A stretch of DNA of 33,258 bases from Actinomycetota bacterium (GCA_023487035.1 JAMDEN010000006.1:1-33258); one strand, 5' to 3'. Counted from the stretch's first letter, positions 22,714-31,320 are shown. Numbers and translations: made by a program. Notes: generated by a model not told the origin, from the sequence alone.

Positions 22714-23677
22714 ATATAACCCCCTCCGGAATTAAATAGTCATATAAAGCTTCGGCTTTAGCTATAATATCAGGATAAAGATCAGCTGTAAGACGCAGGT
22801 AATACTGGGTGCCCCTAAAATCAGTATGCCCCATATATGCAGCAAGATAAGGCATAAGATTTGTAAGCTCTTTTCCTGAAAGCACCCATTTTTTAAGACA
22901 ATGACAACAGTAGCTGTGACGCAGATCATGGATTCTTGGTCCATTGTATGTGTGCGAGATATCAGCCACCAGAAGATAATCGCGAAATCTGCAGTATACG
23001 GTACTTTTATCAAGTCTATAGCCAGCAGGACTAATAAAAAAGTAGGTGGAACTTCCACTAAAAGTATGTAACTGAGTAAATAACTTTTGAAACCTTTCAG
23101 TAAGGCTATCTGCAATAGGCACAAGCCTGTCCCTGTTGTTCTTTGCATGCAGGATAGTTAAAGTTCCGGTTTTAAAATCAATGTCTTTTAACTGCAAATT
23201 TAATGCTTCCGAGAGTCGGAGTCCAGAGCCATAAAGCAGGCGAAAAAGTACTGGATCTACAGTGTTGCGATTGGATTGGATAGATTTCGGATATCCGTCA
23301 ATTGCTTTAAAGAACCGTCTTAACTGTTCTTTTGAGAAGATATATGGAACATAAGAGCAGCGTTTGGCTGGTGCTGATTTAATTGGCGGCACATATACTG
23401 AATATCCCTGCCCTATTAGGTATTCTGAAAAACTATTTAGAAGGATTTCTTTTTTGTAGTGCGTTGATTGCTTTTCATAGCTTGTGCCGTATATAAATGC
23501 CTCTGTCATTTGTTTTGTAAATTTTACGCCTGTGTATCCGTTTCTGTAGTAATAATCGTCAAATCTTTGTAGTTCCCTGTCTTGTTTTTCAAATTTAAAT
23601 CCAGTCATCTTTTTTTGGCTTAGATAACACTGCAAAAGTTCTTTCATATCACTTTTCCATTGATAGTGCATTTTCAT
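22697..23677 (-). CDS. RIT element tyrosine recombinase, second gene
   Basis: A 326-residue recombinase starting at the ATG at 23677, which overlaps the stop of the first gene (ATGA). AGGAGG lies ten bases upstream; a longer frame from 23710 is less likely. The catalytic residues are visible: Arg in LLYGSGLRLSEALNLQ, Lys in LHAKNNRDRLVPI, the RIHDLRHSYCCHCL box, then YMGHTDFRGTQYYLRLT with the late His and the nucleophile Tyr. The N-terminal part (MKELLQCYLSQKKMTGFKF) is the core-binding domain. The KKWVLSGKELTNLMPYLA insertion before the late His is typical of this subgroup. Confidence 0.9.
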   Translation of the reverse strand: MKMHYQWKSDMKELLQCYLSQKKMTGFKFEKQDRELQRFDDYYYRNGYTGVKFTKQMTEAFIYGTSYEKQSTHYKKEILLNSFSEYLIGQGYSVYVPPIKSAPAKRCSYVPYIFSKEQLRRFFKAIDGYPKSIQSNRNTVDPVLFRLLYGSGLRLSEALNLQLKDIDFKTGTLTILHAKNNRDRLVPIADSLTERFQKLFTQLHTFSGSSTYFFISPAGYRLDKSTVYCRFRDYLLVADISHTYNGPRIHDLRHSYCCHCLKKWVLSGKELTNLMPYLAAYMGHTDFRGTQYYLRLTADLYPDIIAKAEALYDYLIPEGVIYEEYK

Positions 23678-24915
23678 GAGCCAAACACCTCCTCTGGATC
23701 CAGTGCACACTTTTTGAGCCCATCCAGATCAATTTTTAGATAAATACTTGTTGTATTAATGCTTTGATGCCCTAAAACTTCTGAAATAACAGGAAGTGGC
23801 GCTTCGGCTTCCAGCATGTTTCTTGCAAGCGTACTCCTTAAGGAATGCAGCCCACAATGAACATCGAGTGGTATTTCAAGCCCAGCTTTAATCATGTAAC
23901 GGTGCAGTTCACGTTGGAAACATTCATTTTCGCCAAATGAATCATAAGGTGCTCTGTGCCGCACAAAGACCGCATCACACTTTGTTTCTGGCCGTCCATT
24001 TTTCAAATAATCAATAATTGCCCAGCCAATATCATCCAGTAGTGGCAGTTTATGAGGCTGCTTTGTTTTCTGCATCGTAAGGGAAATTGTTTTGCTGCTC
24101 CAGTTTAAGTTGTGAAATTTTAGGCCTCGAATATCGCTTACACGCAGTCCAAGACGTACTACAAGAAGCAGGATTGCATAATCTCTTTTTCCTTTTTTAT
24201 CACCCCTATCTACAGCTTCAAGAAGTTTACTTACATCCCGTCTCTTCCAGCAGTAAGGAATAAATGCATTTCGTATGATTCTCACTTTTGGAAGAGACTT
24301 ACTGATATCTTCGTCCATGAATCCATGGCCGTATAAAAAGTTAAGATAATTTCTTAAGACATAAATAATTGTAGAAATATATTTAGGTTTGCAGTTACTG
24401 TAGCGCCAAAGAAAAGTAGTTAGATGCTTTACATTAATTGATTTTGAACAGTTAACATTGCAGGTATCTAAAAATGTCAAAAACTTATTTACCTTCTCGA
24501 TATTACATTTAATGGTTGCTCTGGCATAACCCCTGTATATAAGTTCTTCCTGAAAGGTTGAGTATTCCTCTTCAAACTGTGCAGGGCAACAGTAAGGGCA
24601 AATTCTTGGACGCATCTTAAACTTAACAGTTTTTGTTTGAATATAATCCAGAAGTATTTGAAGTGGTTTTGTTACAGTATTAATTTTTCGATTACCAGCA
24701 CCATAAAATCCATCAAGCCTGTATCCTGTTTTAAAAAACACATATTCAATGCAGGCTTTTTCATTAAAAGAAGAAATATTATTTGTCTGCATATGTTTTA
24801 GGATATCACTGTAGATAGCGCTGTAAGAGCCTAGTGCACTATTTGAATATTTCTGGCATTCCAGCTCTCTTAAGACCGACTTCATAGAATCTTTGAGTAT
24901 CTGTATTTCATTCAT
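23674..24915 (-). CDS. RIT element tyrosine recombinase, first gene
   Basis: A 413-residue recombinase, the longest of the trio. An extra N-terminal region (1-120) ends in RPRICPYCCPAQFEEEY, a Cys-rich piece that may bind metal. It is followed by the core-binding domain and the catalytic domain: Arg in VVRLGLRVSDIRGLK, Lys in QKTKQPHKLPL, GLHSLRSTLARNML and LGHQSINTTSIYLKID with the late His and the nucleophile Tyr. It is transcribed first from near the right terminal repeat, and its stop overlaps the second gene. The trio shares little sequence beyond catalytic residues, as expected for three different recombinase subfamilies. Confidence 0.9.
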   Translation of the reverse strand: MNEIQILKDSMKSVLRELECQKYSNSALGSYSAIYSDILKHMQTNNISSFNEKACIEYVFFKTGYRLDGFYGAGNRKINTVTKPLQILLDYIQTKTVKFKMRPRICPYCCPAQFEEEYSTFQEELIYRGYARATIKCNIEKVNKFLTFLDTCNVNCSKSINVKHLTTFLWRYSNCKPKYISTIIYVLRNYLNFLYGHGFMDEDISKSLPKVRIIRNAFIPYCWKRRDVSKLLEAVDRGDKKGKRDYAILLLVVRLGLRVSDIRGLKFHNLNWSSKTISLTMQKTKQPHKLPLLDDIGWAIIDYLKNGRPETKCDAVFVRHRAPYDSFGENECFQRELHRYMIKAGLEIPLDVHCGLHSLRSTLARNMLEAEAPLPVISEVLGHQSINTTSIYLKIDLDGLKKCALDPEEVFGS

Positions 24916-24956
24916 AATAAACCCCTTTCGTAATAATATTGGAAAGTTTATTATGA

Positions 24957-25044
24957 AATATTATGGTGAGTGATTAAAGATAAAAGGCTTATGTTATCGC
25001 ACTATTACTTAAGCACTCACCATAATGTAGCACTCTACATAATG
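24957..25044 (-). repeat. Right inverted terminal repeat of the RIT element
   Basis: Reverse complement of 21584-21671 without a visible mismatch. It supplies the ten-residue tail and stop codon of the cut recombinase at 25042-25776, exactly as the left repeat does for the other fragment. Confidence 0.9.
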
Positions 25045-25776
25045 CCTTAATGTATGAATTGTAAAGCCTTTACCAGAAAGTCCTGAAATCTTAACATATC
25101 TGTCAAATAAATTTTTTAAGCTATTATGATGAATCCTATTATTCGTATTGCCAGTAAATAATGCGTTATTTATTAAGGGTAGTCTTTCAGATAAATATTT
25201 ATCAAGCAGTTCTATGACCTTATTATGTAATGGTATTATCCTTTGATTTTTATTTTTAGATTTTCTTACTATTAAATATTTATTTCCTAAATTAATATCA
25301 TTCCAGTTAAGATTAATAAGTTCAGTTCGTCTTAGTCCAGTATATGCAAACATTGTAAATATTAATTTGTCTCTTAAGCCGTATTTTTTATATTTAGTAT
25401 AGATATTATGCTCTGGTGCTTTTAAAAATTTTTCAAGTTCAATGTCGTTAAATACTTTAGGAATTTTTACCTTTTTCCTTGGTGGTCTAATTAAGATAGC
25501 TGGATTAACTTTTATATAACCAGAAGCATGAAGAAACCTAAAGAAGTGATGAAGAATATTTATTTTATTTGCAATTGAACTTGAAGTGTAATTATAAGTT
25601 TGTCTTATATGATTTAAATAATCCCTTAGATGATTCTGACTGATTTCATTAATATCAGTAATTTGTAGATATTCAAATAACCTTTCTAAATCAGCTCTGT
25701 ATTTATGAATTGTATTATTAGCAGCGTCTTTTTCTGTTTGAAGATAATTTAAGAAGTATTCTATGAATTTATCCAT
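25042..25776 (-). pseudogene. Tyrosine recombinase, sister copy of 6060-6935, cut by the RIT element
   Basis: The first 245 residues match the intact recombinase at 6060-6935 closely from MDKFIEYFLNYLQTEKDAAN to TIHTLRH, including the first catalytic Arg149, the Lys region RKSKNKNQ, His241 and Arg244. At His245 the frame enters the RIT terminal repeat and reads ten foreign codons to a stop at 25009. The late His and the nucleophile Tyr are gone, and their codons are not found on the other side of the element. The upstream conserved block (25803-25843) is preserved, so the truncated gene may still be transcribed. A dominant-negative DNA-binding product is possible but speculative. Confidence 0.9.
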
Positions 25777-25802
25777 ATCAAAATTATATTTATTTTAATT
25801 AT

Positions 25803-25843
25803 GCGAGAGGATAGTAGTATGATGGAGGAGAATCAAGGGTTTT
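25803..25843 (-). promoter_or_regulatory. Conserved block upstream of the cut recombinase
   Basis: Matches 6963-7001 with a few substitutions and two inserted bases. On the minus strand TTGATT (25831-25836) is followed after 17 bases by TATCCT (25808-25813). The match is limited to this block and the coding region, so it is probably the promoter or a recombinase site. Confidence 0.5.
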
Positions 25844-25917
25844 TATGGAAATTATCCCTTTTTTAAATTATAATCTTGCTTTATTTTATTTTTAATTATC
25901 GATAATCTGATAAAAAA

Positions 25918-28707
25918 ATGAATTATTACGAGTTAAATAAAGAGCAGTTATTTGAAGCGTTAAAAGTTACCGAAAAGGGTCTTTCAGAAGAAGAAGTTAA
26001 AAAGCGACTTGAAGTTTATGGTTTAAATATTATTCAAGAGAAAAGGAAAAGACCTTTAGTTTTTAAATTTTTAGATAACTTCATACATATCCTTGCAATA
26101 ATCCTCTGGATAGCAGCCATACTTTGTTTCATCCCGGGTGTTGATATGCCACAACTGGGATATGCAATTATAGCAGTAATAGTTATTAATGCAATTTTTA
26201 GTTTTTTACAGGAGTATAAAGCAGAGAAAGCTTTAGAATCTCTGAAAAAAATAATCCCTTCATATGCAAATGTATTAAGATCGGATGAGGTGAAGGAAGT
26301 TTTATCAAGCGAGCTTGTTCCCGGGGATATATTAATTCTAAATGAAGGAGATAATGTTTCTGCAGATGCAAGGTTGATAGAAGCATTTGACTTAAGAACC
26401 AATAACTCTGTTTTAACAGGTGAATCAGACCCTCAAAGGAAAAGCGCCCCTGCAATTGTTGGCAGAGATGTTGATCTTTTAAGATTAACAAATGTAGTTT
26501 ATGCAGGAACAAGCATTACTTCTGGTAATGGTCAGGCTGTAGTATATGCTACAGGAATGAATTCAGAATTTGGCAAAATTGCTAATTTAACTCAAAAAGT
26601 AAAGGATCAATTGAGCCCACTTCAGAAAGAAATAAATAAAGCCAGTAAATTACTAATGTATATTGCTGTAGGAATTGGCATTTTGTTTTTTATTCTTTCT
26701 ATTGCCGTAGTACGTTTACCTTTTATTACCTCGTTTGTATTTGCTATTGGAATTATAGTTGCATTTGTCCCGGAAGGGCTGCTGCCAACTGTAACCTTGG
26801 CTTTAGCCATGGGGGTACAGCGAATGGCAAAAAAAAATGCCTTAATAAAGAAATTATCTTCTGTAGAAACACTTGGCAGTACCACAGTAATTTGTACAGA
26901 CAAAACTGGAACTTTAACCCAGAATGAAATGACTATAAGAGAGATGTGGGTAAATGGTAATAATTATGAAATTACTGGTGTGGGTTATAATCCTGCCGGA
27001 GATTTTATGGTTGATAGCACTAAATTAACAGGTGATGAAGTTTCTAAAACATTTAAAAAAATAACCAGAGCAATGTCTTATTGCAATAATGCAAGAAATT
27101 ATTTTGATAATACTTTAAATCAATGGGTAGTAAAAGGTGATCCTACAGAAGGAGCATTACTTGTTACAGCTAAAAAGGCAGGATTTGACTATATAAATGA
27201 ATTACGAAATGAACCAAGAATTTTCTTACTTCCATTTGATTCTAACCGTAAAAGGATGAGTTCAATTCATGATACTGTTGATGGAACTTTTGCCTTCATT
27301 AAAGGGGCACCTAAGGAAATGTTGGCATTATGTGACAAAATAGACGTTAATGGTGAAATTAAAAACCTAAGTCAGGGCATTCTTAATGATATACTGAAAT
27401 ATAATGATGATTATGCCAGGGAAGCACTTCGTGTTCTGGCAATTGCTTATAAGGACTTAAATAATATTGGCGATGAATATTCTGTTAAAAATGTAGAAAA
27501 AGATATGGTATTTCTAGGGCTTGTTGCAATGATTGATCCCCCAAGACCTGAGGTAGAAACTGCAGTAAAAGAATGTAAAAAGTCTGGAATTAAAATAATA
27601 ATGATAACAGGTGATTACGGTCTTACGGCTGATGCAATTGCAAGAAAAATCGGCATTATTGATGGTGAATCCCAAATTTATTTAGGAACCGATATTGAAA
27701 AGATGAATGATGAATCATTAAGAGAAGCACTCAAACTGGAAAATATTATATTTGCAAGGGTTTCCCCTGAGCATAAGATGAGAATTGCTGAAGCTCTTAA
27801 GAAAAATGGTCATATAGTAGCAATGACCGGTGATGGAGTTAATGATGCTCCAGCATTAAAAGCAGCCGATATTGGCATAGCTATGGGAATATCAGGAACC
27901 GATGTAGCCAGAGAAGCTGCTGATATGATTTTAACTGATGATAATTTCGCAAGTATCGTAAACGCAATTGAAGAAGGCCGGGCAGTATTTGAAAATCTCA
28001 GAAAATTTATACATTATATTCTTGCCAGCAATATTCCTGAAGCAGTCCCATTTATCTTGATGGTTCTATTTAAAATTCCACTGCCTCTTACTATTATGCA
28101 AATAATTGCTATTGATATGGGTACTGATTTACTTCCGGCACTTGCACTCGCAGCTGAACCTCCCGAACCCGGCATAATGAACAGACCTCCCCGACATAGA
28201 AATGAAAGGCTTCTAACAGGCAAAGGTTTAGTGAGGGCTTATGGTTTTTTAGGTCCAATAGAAGCTGTAGCAGCAATGGCAGCTTTTTTTATATTTTATT
28301 ATGATAAAGGTTTTACTTTTGCAAAATTAAGAGAAATAGGTACTAATCCTCAGAATTATTCTAAAGATATAATATATCAGACTGCCACTACAGTTAATCA
28401 TACTACAATTATTATGGCACAGATTGGAAATGCATTTGCCTGCAGGACAAATTATGATTCAGTATTCAAAGTAGGATTTTTTAAAAATAAACTTTTATTC
28501 CTGGGTATAATTGGAGAAATTGTTATTATAAATGCACTAATCTATATTCCAGGATTAAATACCTTATTTAATCATTACCCGCTTAGCTGGAATAATTGGC
28601 TACTGGTAATTGCATTTATACCAGCAGTATTAATTTTTGAGGAACTACGAAAATTAATTTTGAGACTGATGAAAAACAAGCGACAATTGCAAACAATAAA
28701 TTCATAA
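25918..28707 (+). CDS. P2-type cation-transporting ATPase
   Basis: A 929-residue P-type ATPase. The order is the N-terminal cation-ATPase domain (YELNKEQLFEALKVTEKGLS), two membrane helices, the actuator domain with NSVLTGESDP, helices with IIVAFVPEGLLPTVTLALAM (ion-site helix 4), the phosphorylation site ICTDKTGTLTQNE (Asp328), the nucleotide domain, IIMITGDYGLTADAIARKIG, MTGDGVNDAPALKAADIGIA and the C-terminal helices. The PEGLLPTVT sequence lies between the Na+/K+ and Ca2+ pump types, so the ion is open. The TrkA/RCK genes just downstream favour a Na+ or K+ related role. No ribosome binding site is visible before the ATG. The protein acts in the cytoplasmic membrane. Confidence 0.92.
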   Translation: MNYYELNKEQLFEALKVTEKGLSEEEVKKRLEVYGLNIIQEKRKRPLVFKFLDNFIHILAIILWIAAILCFIPGVDMPQLGYAIIAVIVINAIFSFLQEYKAEKALESLKKIIPSYANVLRSDEVKEVLSSELVPGDILILNEGDNVSADARLIEAFDLRTNNSVLTGESDPQRKSAPAIVGRDVDLLRLTNVVYAGTSITSGNGQAVVYATGMNSEFGKIANLTQKVKDQLSPLQKEINKASKLLMYIAVGIGILFFILSIAVVRLPFITSFVFAIGIIVAFVPEGLLPTVTLALAMGVQRMAKKNALIKKLSSVETLGSTTVICTDKTGTLTQNEMTIREMWVNGNNYEITGVGYNPAGDFMVDSTKLTGDEVSKTFKKITRAMSYCNNARNYFDNTLNQWVVKGDPTEGALLVTAKKAGFDYINELRNEPRIFLLPFDSNRKRMSSIHDTVDGTFAFIKGAPKEMLALCDKIDVNGEIKNLSQGILNDILKYNDDYAREALRVLAIAYKDLNNIGDEYSVKNVEKDMVFLGLVAMIDPPRPEVETAVKECKKSGIKIIMITGDYGLTADAIARKIGIIDGESQIYLGTDIEKMNDESLREALKLENIIFARVSPEHKMRIAEALKKNGHIVAMTGDGVNDAPALKAADIGIAMGISGTDVAREAADMILTDDNFASIVNAIEEGRAVFENLRKFIHYILASNIPEAVPFILMVLFKIPLPLTIMQIIAIDMGTDLLPALALAAEPPEPGIMNRPPRHRNERLLTGKGLVRAYGFLGPIEAVAAMAAFFIFYYDKGFTFAKLREIGTNPQNYSKDIIYQTATTVNHTTIIMAQIGNAFACRTNYDSVFKVGFFKNKLLFLGIIGEIVIINALIYIPGLNTLFNHYPLSWNNWLLVIAFIPAVLIFEELRKLILRLMKNKRQLQTINS

Positions 28708-28831
28708 AGACTTATAACGTGAGATTATATTATAATGAATTCATAGTAGTTGTTCAATGAATAACTAACTGGAATAAACTCAAAGAATAAAATTAATTTA
28801 AATTAAGACCTTAATTAAATGAGGTGGTTAA

Positions 28832-29479
28832 ATGGAAGTAGTTATAATGGGCTGTGGTAGAGTTGGTTCTCAATTGGCAAACCTGCTTTCGATGGATGGG
28901 CATGATGTCAGTATCATTGATGTGGATGAGAAGTCATTCAACAGGCTGGGTAAGAGTTTCAAAGGCAATAAAATACTCGGTTTTGGATATGATAAAGAAG
29001 TTCTTGAAAAAGCGGGGATTGAGCATGCAGATGCCTATGCATCTGTTTCGCCTGGGGACAACAGAAACATCATAGGGGCTTTGATTGCCAAGAGAGAATA
29101 CAGGGTGCCGATAGTAGTGGCAAGAATATACGATCCTGTAAGAGCTATCGTTTACAACAAACTTGGCATTACCACCATATCACCTACAAGGTGGGGAGCT
29201 AATAAAATCAAGGAACTGATCTGTCATTCTGATATAAATTCTCAACTCAGTCTTGGCAATGGTGAAGTTGAGGTCATAGAAGTTGAAGTCTTACCACCAA
29301 TAGCAGGTTTTACAAGCGATAAAATCAATGTACCGGGTGAAATTATGGTTTTTTCAATCACAAGATTAGGAAAATCATTTGTTCCTGTTGTGGGTACGGT
29401 AATGAATAGCGGAGATCTGCTTCATATAGCTGTTGCAGCAACTGCCATCCCGCAGCTTAAGAGAATACTGGGTCTTTAA
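28832..29479 (+). CDS. TrkA-type RCK regulatory protein (N and C domains)
   Basis: A 215-residue K+ uptake regulator. Residues 1-120 form a Rossmann RCK-N domain with MGCGRVGSQLANLL, an acidic end of strand 2 (IIDVDEKSF) and DNRNIIGALIAKREYRVPIV. Residues 135-215 are an RCK-C (TrkA-C) domain, with EVEVLPPIAGFTSDKINVPG and the final SGDLLHIAVAATAIPQLKRI. It would bind NAD(H) or nucleotide and gate a Trk/Ktr channel. No TrkH-like pore protein is in the window; the P-type ATPase lies 124 bases upstream. GAGGTGG precedes the ATG. It forms an operon with the short RCK protein 16 bases downstream. Confidence 0.92.
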   Translation: MEVVIMGCGRVGSQLANLLSMDGHDVSIIDVDEKSFNRLGKSFKGNKILGFGYDKEVLEKAGIEHADAYASVSPGDNRNIIGALIAKREYRVPIVVARIYDPVRAIVYNKLGITTISPTRWGANKIKELICHSDINSQLSLGNGEVEVIEVEVLPPIAGFTSDKINVPGEIMVFSITRLGKSFVPVVGTVMNSGDLLHIAVAATAIPQLKRILGL

Positions 29480-29495
29480 TATTTGGGAGGAAAAA

Positions 29496-29903
29496 ATGAA
29501 TATTTTAATTATTGGTGCTGGAAAGGTTGGTACAAGTCTTGCAAAGGACATGTCTTCAAAAGGCCATAAGGTAAGCCTTATTGAAAAAAATGAGACGGTT
29601 TGTGAAAAGTTTGGGAAAATTAAAAATATTGAAATAATTTACGGAGATGGCTGTGACCCGCTTGTTTTAGAATCCGCAGGAATAAAAGTTACAGATGTTA
29701 TAGCGGCAGTAACAGGAGATGATGAGGATAATCTTGTTGTTGCACAGCTTGCAAAGCTTCAGCCAAACCGCCCGAGAGTTGTATCAATTATAAATCACCC
29801 AAGAAATGAGTGGCTTTTTACAAAAAGCTGGGGTATAGATGCTGCAGAAAGCCCTACCTCAATTATTACAAAATTAATTGAAGAAGATATTGATAAGAAA
29901 TAG
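29496..29903 (+). CDS. TrkA-N (RCK-N only) regulatory protein
   Basis: A 135-residue protein that is just an RCK-N domain: ILIIGAGKVGTSLAKDMSSK (dinucleotide loop), LIEKNETVCEKF, IIYGDGCDPLVLESAGI, DVIAAVTGDDEDNLVVAQLA and the final WGIDAAESPTSIITKLIEEDI. The C-terminal RCK-C domain is absent, in contrast to its neighbour. I chose the ATG at 29496, preceded by GGGAGG, over a longer frame from 29433 that would overlap the upstream gene. Paired full and N-only RCK genes suggest a mixed gating ring on a channel encoded elsewhere. Confidence 0.9.
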   Translation: MNILIIGAGKVGTSLAKDMSSKGHKVSLIEKNETVCEKFGKIKNIEIIYGDGCDPLVLESAGIKVTDVIAAVTGDDEDNLVVAQLAKLQPNRPRVVSIINHPRNEWLFTKSWGIDAAESPTSIITKLIEEDIDKK

Positions 29904-30013
29904 ACTGGATTAAAGTTTTTAGTATAAAAACTGTATGAAGCTCATTTATATTCTTAGGTGGAGAAATTATAACAAATTTGGTAGAAGATACAGAACAGTT
30001 TTAAACTGTCTTC
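29904..30013. other. Convergent spacer with two hairpins
   Basis: AGTTTTTA/TAAAAACT (29914-29932) and ACAGTTT/AAACTGT (29995-30009) lie between convergent genes. Neither has a proper T run, so terminator roles are only possible. Confidence 0.35.
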
Positions 30014-30178
30014 TTAAATATGCCTGAGCACTTCTTCTATTGCTTTTACTATCTCCTGAGCCTTACTTGTTCTGTGGCTTTGTCTGAATGTTTGCTTTGC
30101 AAGAAACAAAGCATTTAGCAGGGCTAGAATGCTCACAGAAACTACCGCATAAAACGATATCTCCGCGAATAAAGACAT
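30014..30178 (-). CDS. Short single-pass membrane protein (54 residues)
   Basis: An ATG at 30178 follows AAAGGAGAAGGAA and opens a frame of 54 codons. The protein is MSLFAEISFYAVVSVSILAL, then LNALFLAKQT (together one membrane segment, residues about 7-27), then a charged helix FRQSHRTSKAQEIVKAIEEV ending LRHI. The strong ribosome binding site and the clean membrane-plus-charged-tail layout support a real gene. It is divergent from the gene at 30458 and convergent with the TrkA operon. The function is not known; such proteins often modulate larger membrane proteins. Confidence 0.7.
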   Translation of the reverse strand: MSLFAEISFYAVVSVSILALLNALFLAKQTFRQSHRTSKAQEIVKAIEEVLRHI

Positions 30179-30273
30179 TTCCTTCTCCTTTAATTTATTT
30201 TTTTACAGTCAGCAATAATAAAGTATTTTGGTAATAGATCGTAAATAATTTCAATACGAAGTAATATAATTAT

Positions 30274-30339
30274 CTTATTGCAACTTTAAATACATCTTTT
30301 AAGTATTTTTAGATTATAACTCGGCTTATAGACTAACTC
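30274..30339 (+). repeat. Second intergenic repeat, copy S3
   Basis: Reads CTTATTGCAACTTTAAATAC, ATCTTTTAAGTATTTTTAGA, then TTATAACTCGGCTTATAGAC and TAACTC. It is nearly identical to 12963-13027. It is not next to the 3' end of any plus-strand gene here; the closest is at 29903. It lies in the 279-base non-coding stretch between the small minus-strand gene and 30458. Confidence 0.75.
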
Positions 30340-30457
30340 TGCTGGAATTCTAAAAACTTCCCTGTAATTTAGCAAAAAGGAATACTTTTATTATTTGTAT
30401 AAGAATATCGCAGCATTATATAATAAAGTAAGTTTTCCATAATATTAAAGGAATGAA

Positions 30458-30976
30458 ATGGGAATAATTATAATTATAAGTTCGTCTGCAGCCAATTTGG
30501 AAATTCCGATTTCATTTATTTTTTGGGGATATGTTATTGCCTATGTGATTCACATAATAGATGAAGCATTAATTGGTGAGACTTTTGTCGGTATGGTCAG
30601 AAAGTTGTTCTGGCCAAAATATGAATGGAAACACTTCTTTGTTTTCAATACAATGCTGATTTCGTTAACGATAATATCCATAATTGTGTTTGAAGTATTT
30701 AACGGATTATGGATAATTGCTCCTTTATCGGCAGTCTTTTTATTTACTACAAACGGGATATGGCATTTGATTTCAACTATAATTACTAAAAAGTATTCGC
30801 CCGGACTTGTAACAAGCCTGATTTACTGGATACTTTTTTGCTTTTTAGTAAGATATTCTTTTTTAACGCATACAATCAGCAATAGCGTTATTATAATATC
30901 CGCAATTATAGGAACGATACTGACAGCTTTGATGATGGTTTCGTTTTTTATTTTCAGAAAAAAATTCAAGCAATAG
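30458..30976 (+). CDS. HXXEE-like integral membrane protein
   Basis: A 172-residue protein with about five membrane segments. The pattern VIHIIDEALIGETFVGM near residue 30 and the NGIWHLISTIITKKYSPGLV motif near residue 107 resemble the HXXEE family of bacterial membrane proteins of unknown function. The first Glu is replaced by Asp in HIIDEA. The ATG at 30458 follows AAAGGAATGAA. The C terminus is basic (FRKKFKQ), so it faces the cytoplasm. Family membership is moderately sure and the role is unknown. It stands alone, with a repeat S3 copy upstream. Confidence 0.7.
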   Translation: MGIIIIISSSAANLEIPISFIFWGYVIAYVIHIIDEALIGETFVGMVRKLFWPKYEWKHFFVFNTMLISLTIISIIVFEVFNGLWIIAPLSAVFLFTTNGIWHLISTIITKKYSPGLVTSLIYWILFCFLVRYSFLTHTISNSVIIISAIIGTILTALMMVSFFIFRKKFKQ

Positions 30977-31119
30977 GATTAAAAAGCGCAGCAATAAGTA
31001 TCAAATGACACTTGCTGAATCCAGCACAAATCAAAATATATCTGGGTAAACTGCTTCGTTATTGTTAATAGCTCAATGGAATGGCTTATTTGCCGGTATA
31101 GTCTCCATTGTAATATTGA

Positions 31120-31320
31120 GAGTCTCCCTGTAAAGAGATATTTGCATTTGGCGGTGATAATTTTATATTGGAATGTACTTATGGAAGCCAGAAAATGGTT
31201 CGAAAAATAATAGCAGAATTTCTATATGAAAAAGTTAAAAGGAATTATTTTTCTTTTGATCAGGCAATAAGGTTTGCAGAAAAAATTTTATATTTAAATC
31301 CTAAACAGTTTATGATTTAA
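31120..31320 (+). pseudogene. 5'-truncated gene remnant
   Basis: A frame of 66 residues directly after a stop codon reads IFAFGGDNFILECTYGSQKM, VRKIIAEFLYEKVKRNYFSF and DQAIRFAEKILYLNPKQFMI, then stops. The sequence is protein-like through the whole frame, but there is no ribosome binding site. The first ATG (31195) is inside the sequence, so it looks like the C-terminal end of a former longer gene. I do not recognise the family. Its last four bases overlap the convergent gene at 31317-32048. An alternative is a short gene starting at 31195. Confidence 0.5.

Larger units (their letters stand above)
21584..25044. mobile_element. RIT (recombinase-in-trio) element
   Basis: About 3.46 kb with 88-base identical inverted ends (21584-21671 and 24957-25044) around three overlapping tyrosine recombinase genes on the minus strand, the defining layout of RIT elements. 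By eye its base composition is less AT-rich than its surroundings, which fits recent entry. Both flanks are fragments of different tyrosine recombinase genes, each pointing into the element and each ending at a Leu-Arg-His motif. The true end may be at the CAT of the His codon or a few bases inside. Confidence 0.88.

Noticed and set aside
31190-31215. GGTTCGAAAAATAATAG as a seventh GGTTCGAA repeat
   Set aside because: Only the first nine bases match, and the stretch is coding in the gene remnant at 31120-31320.
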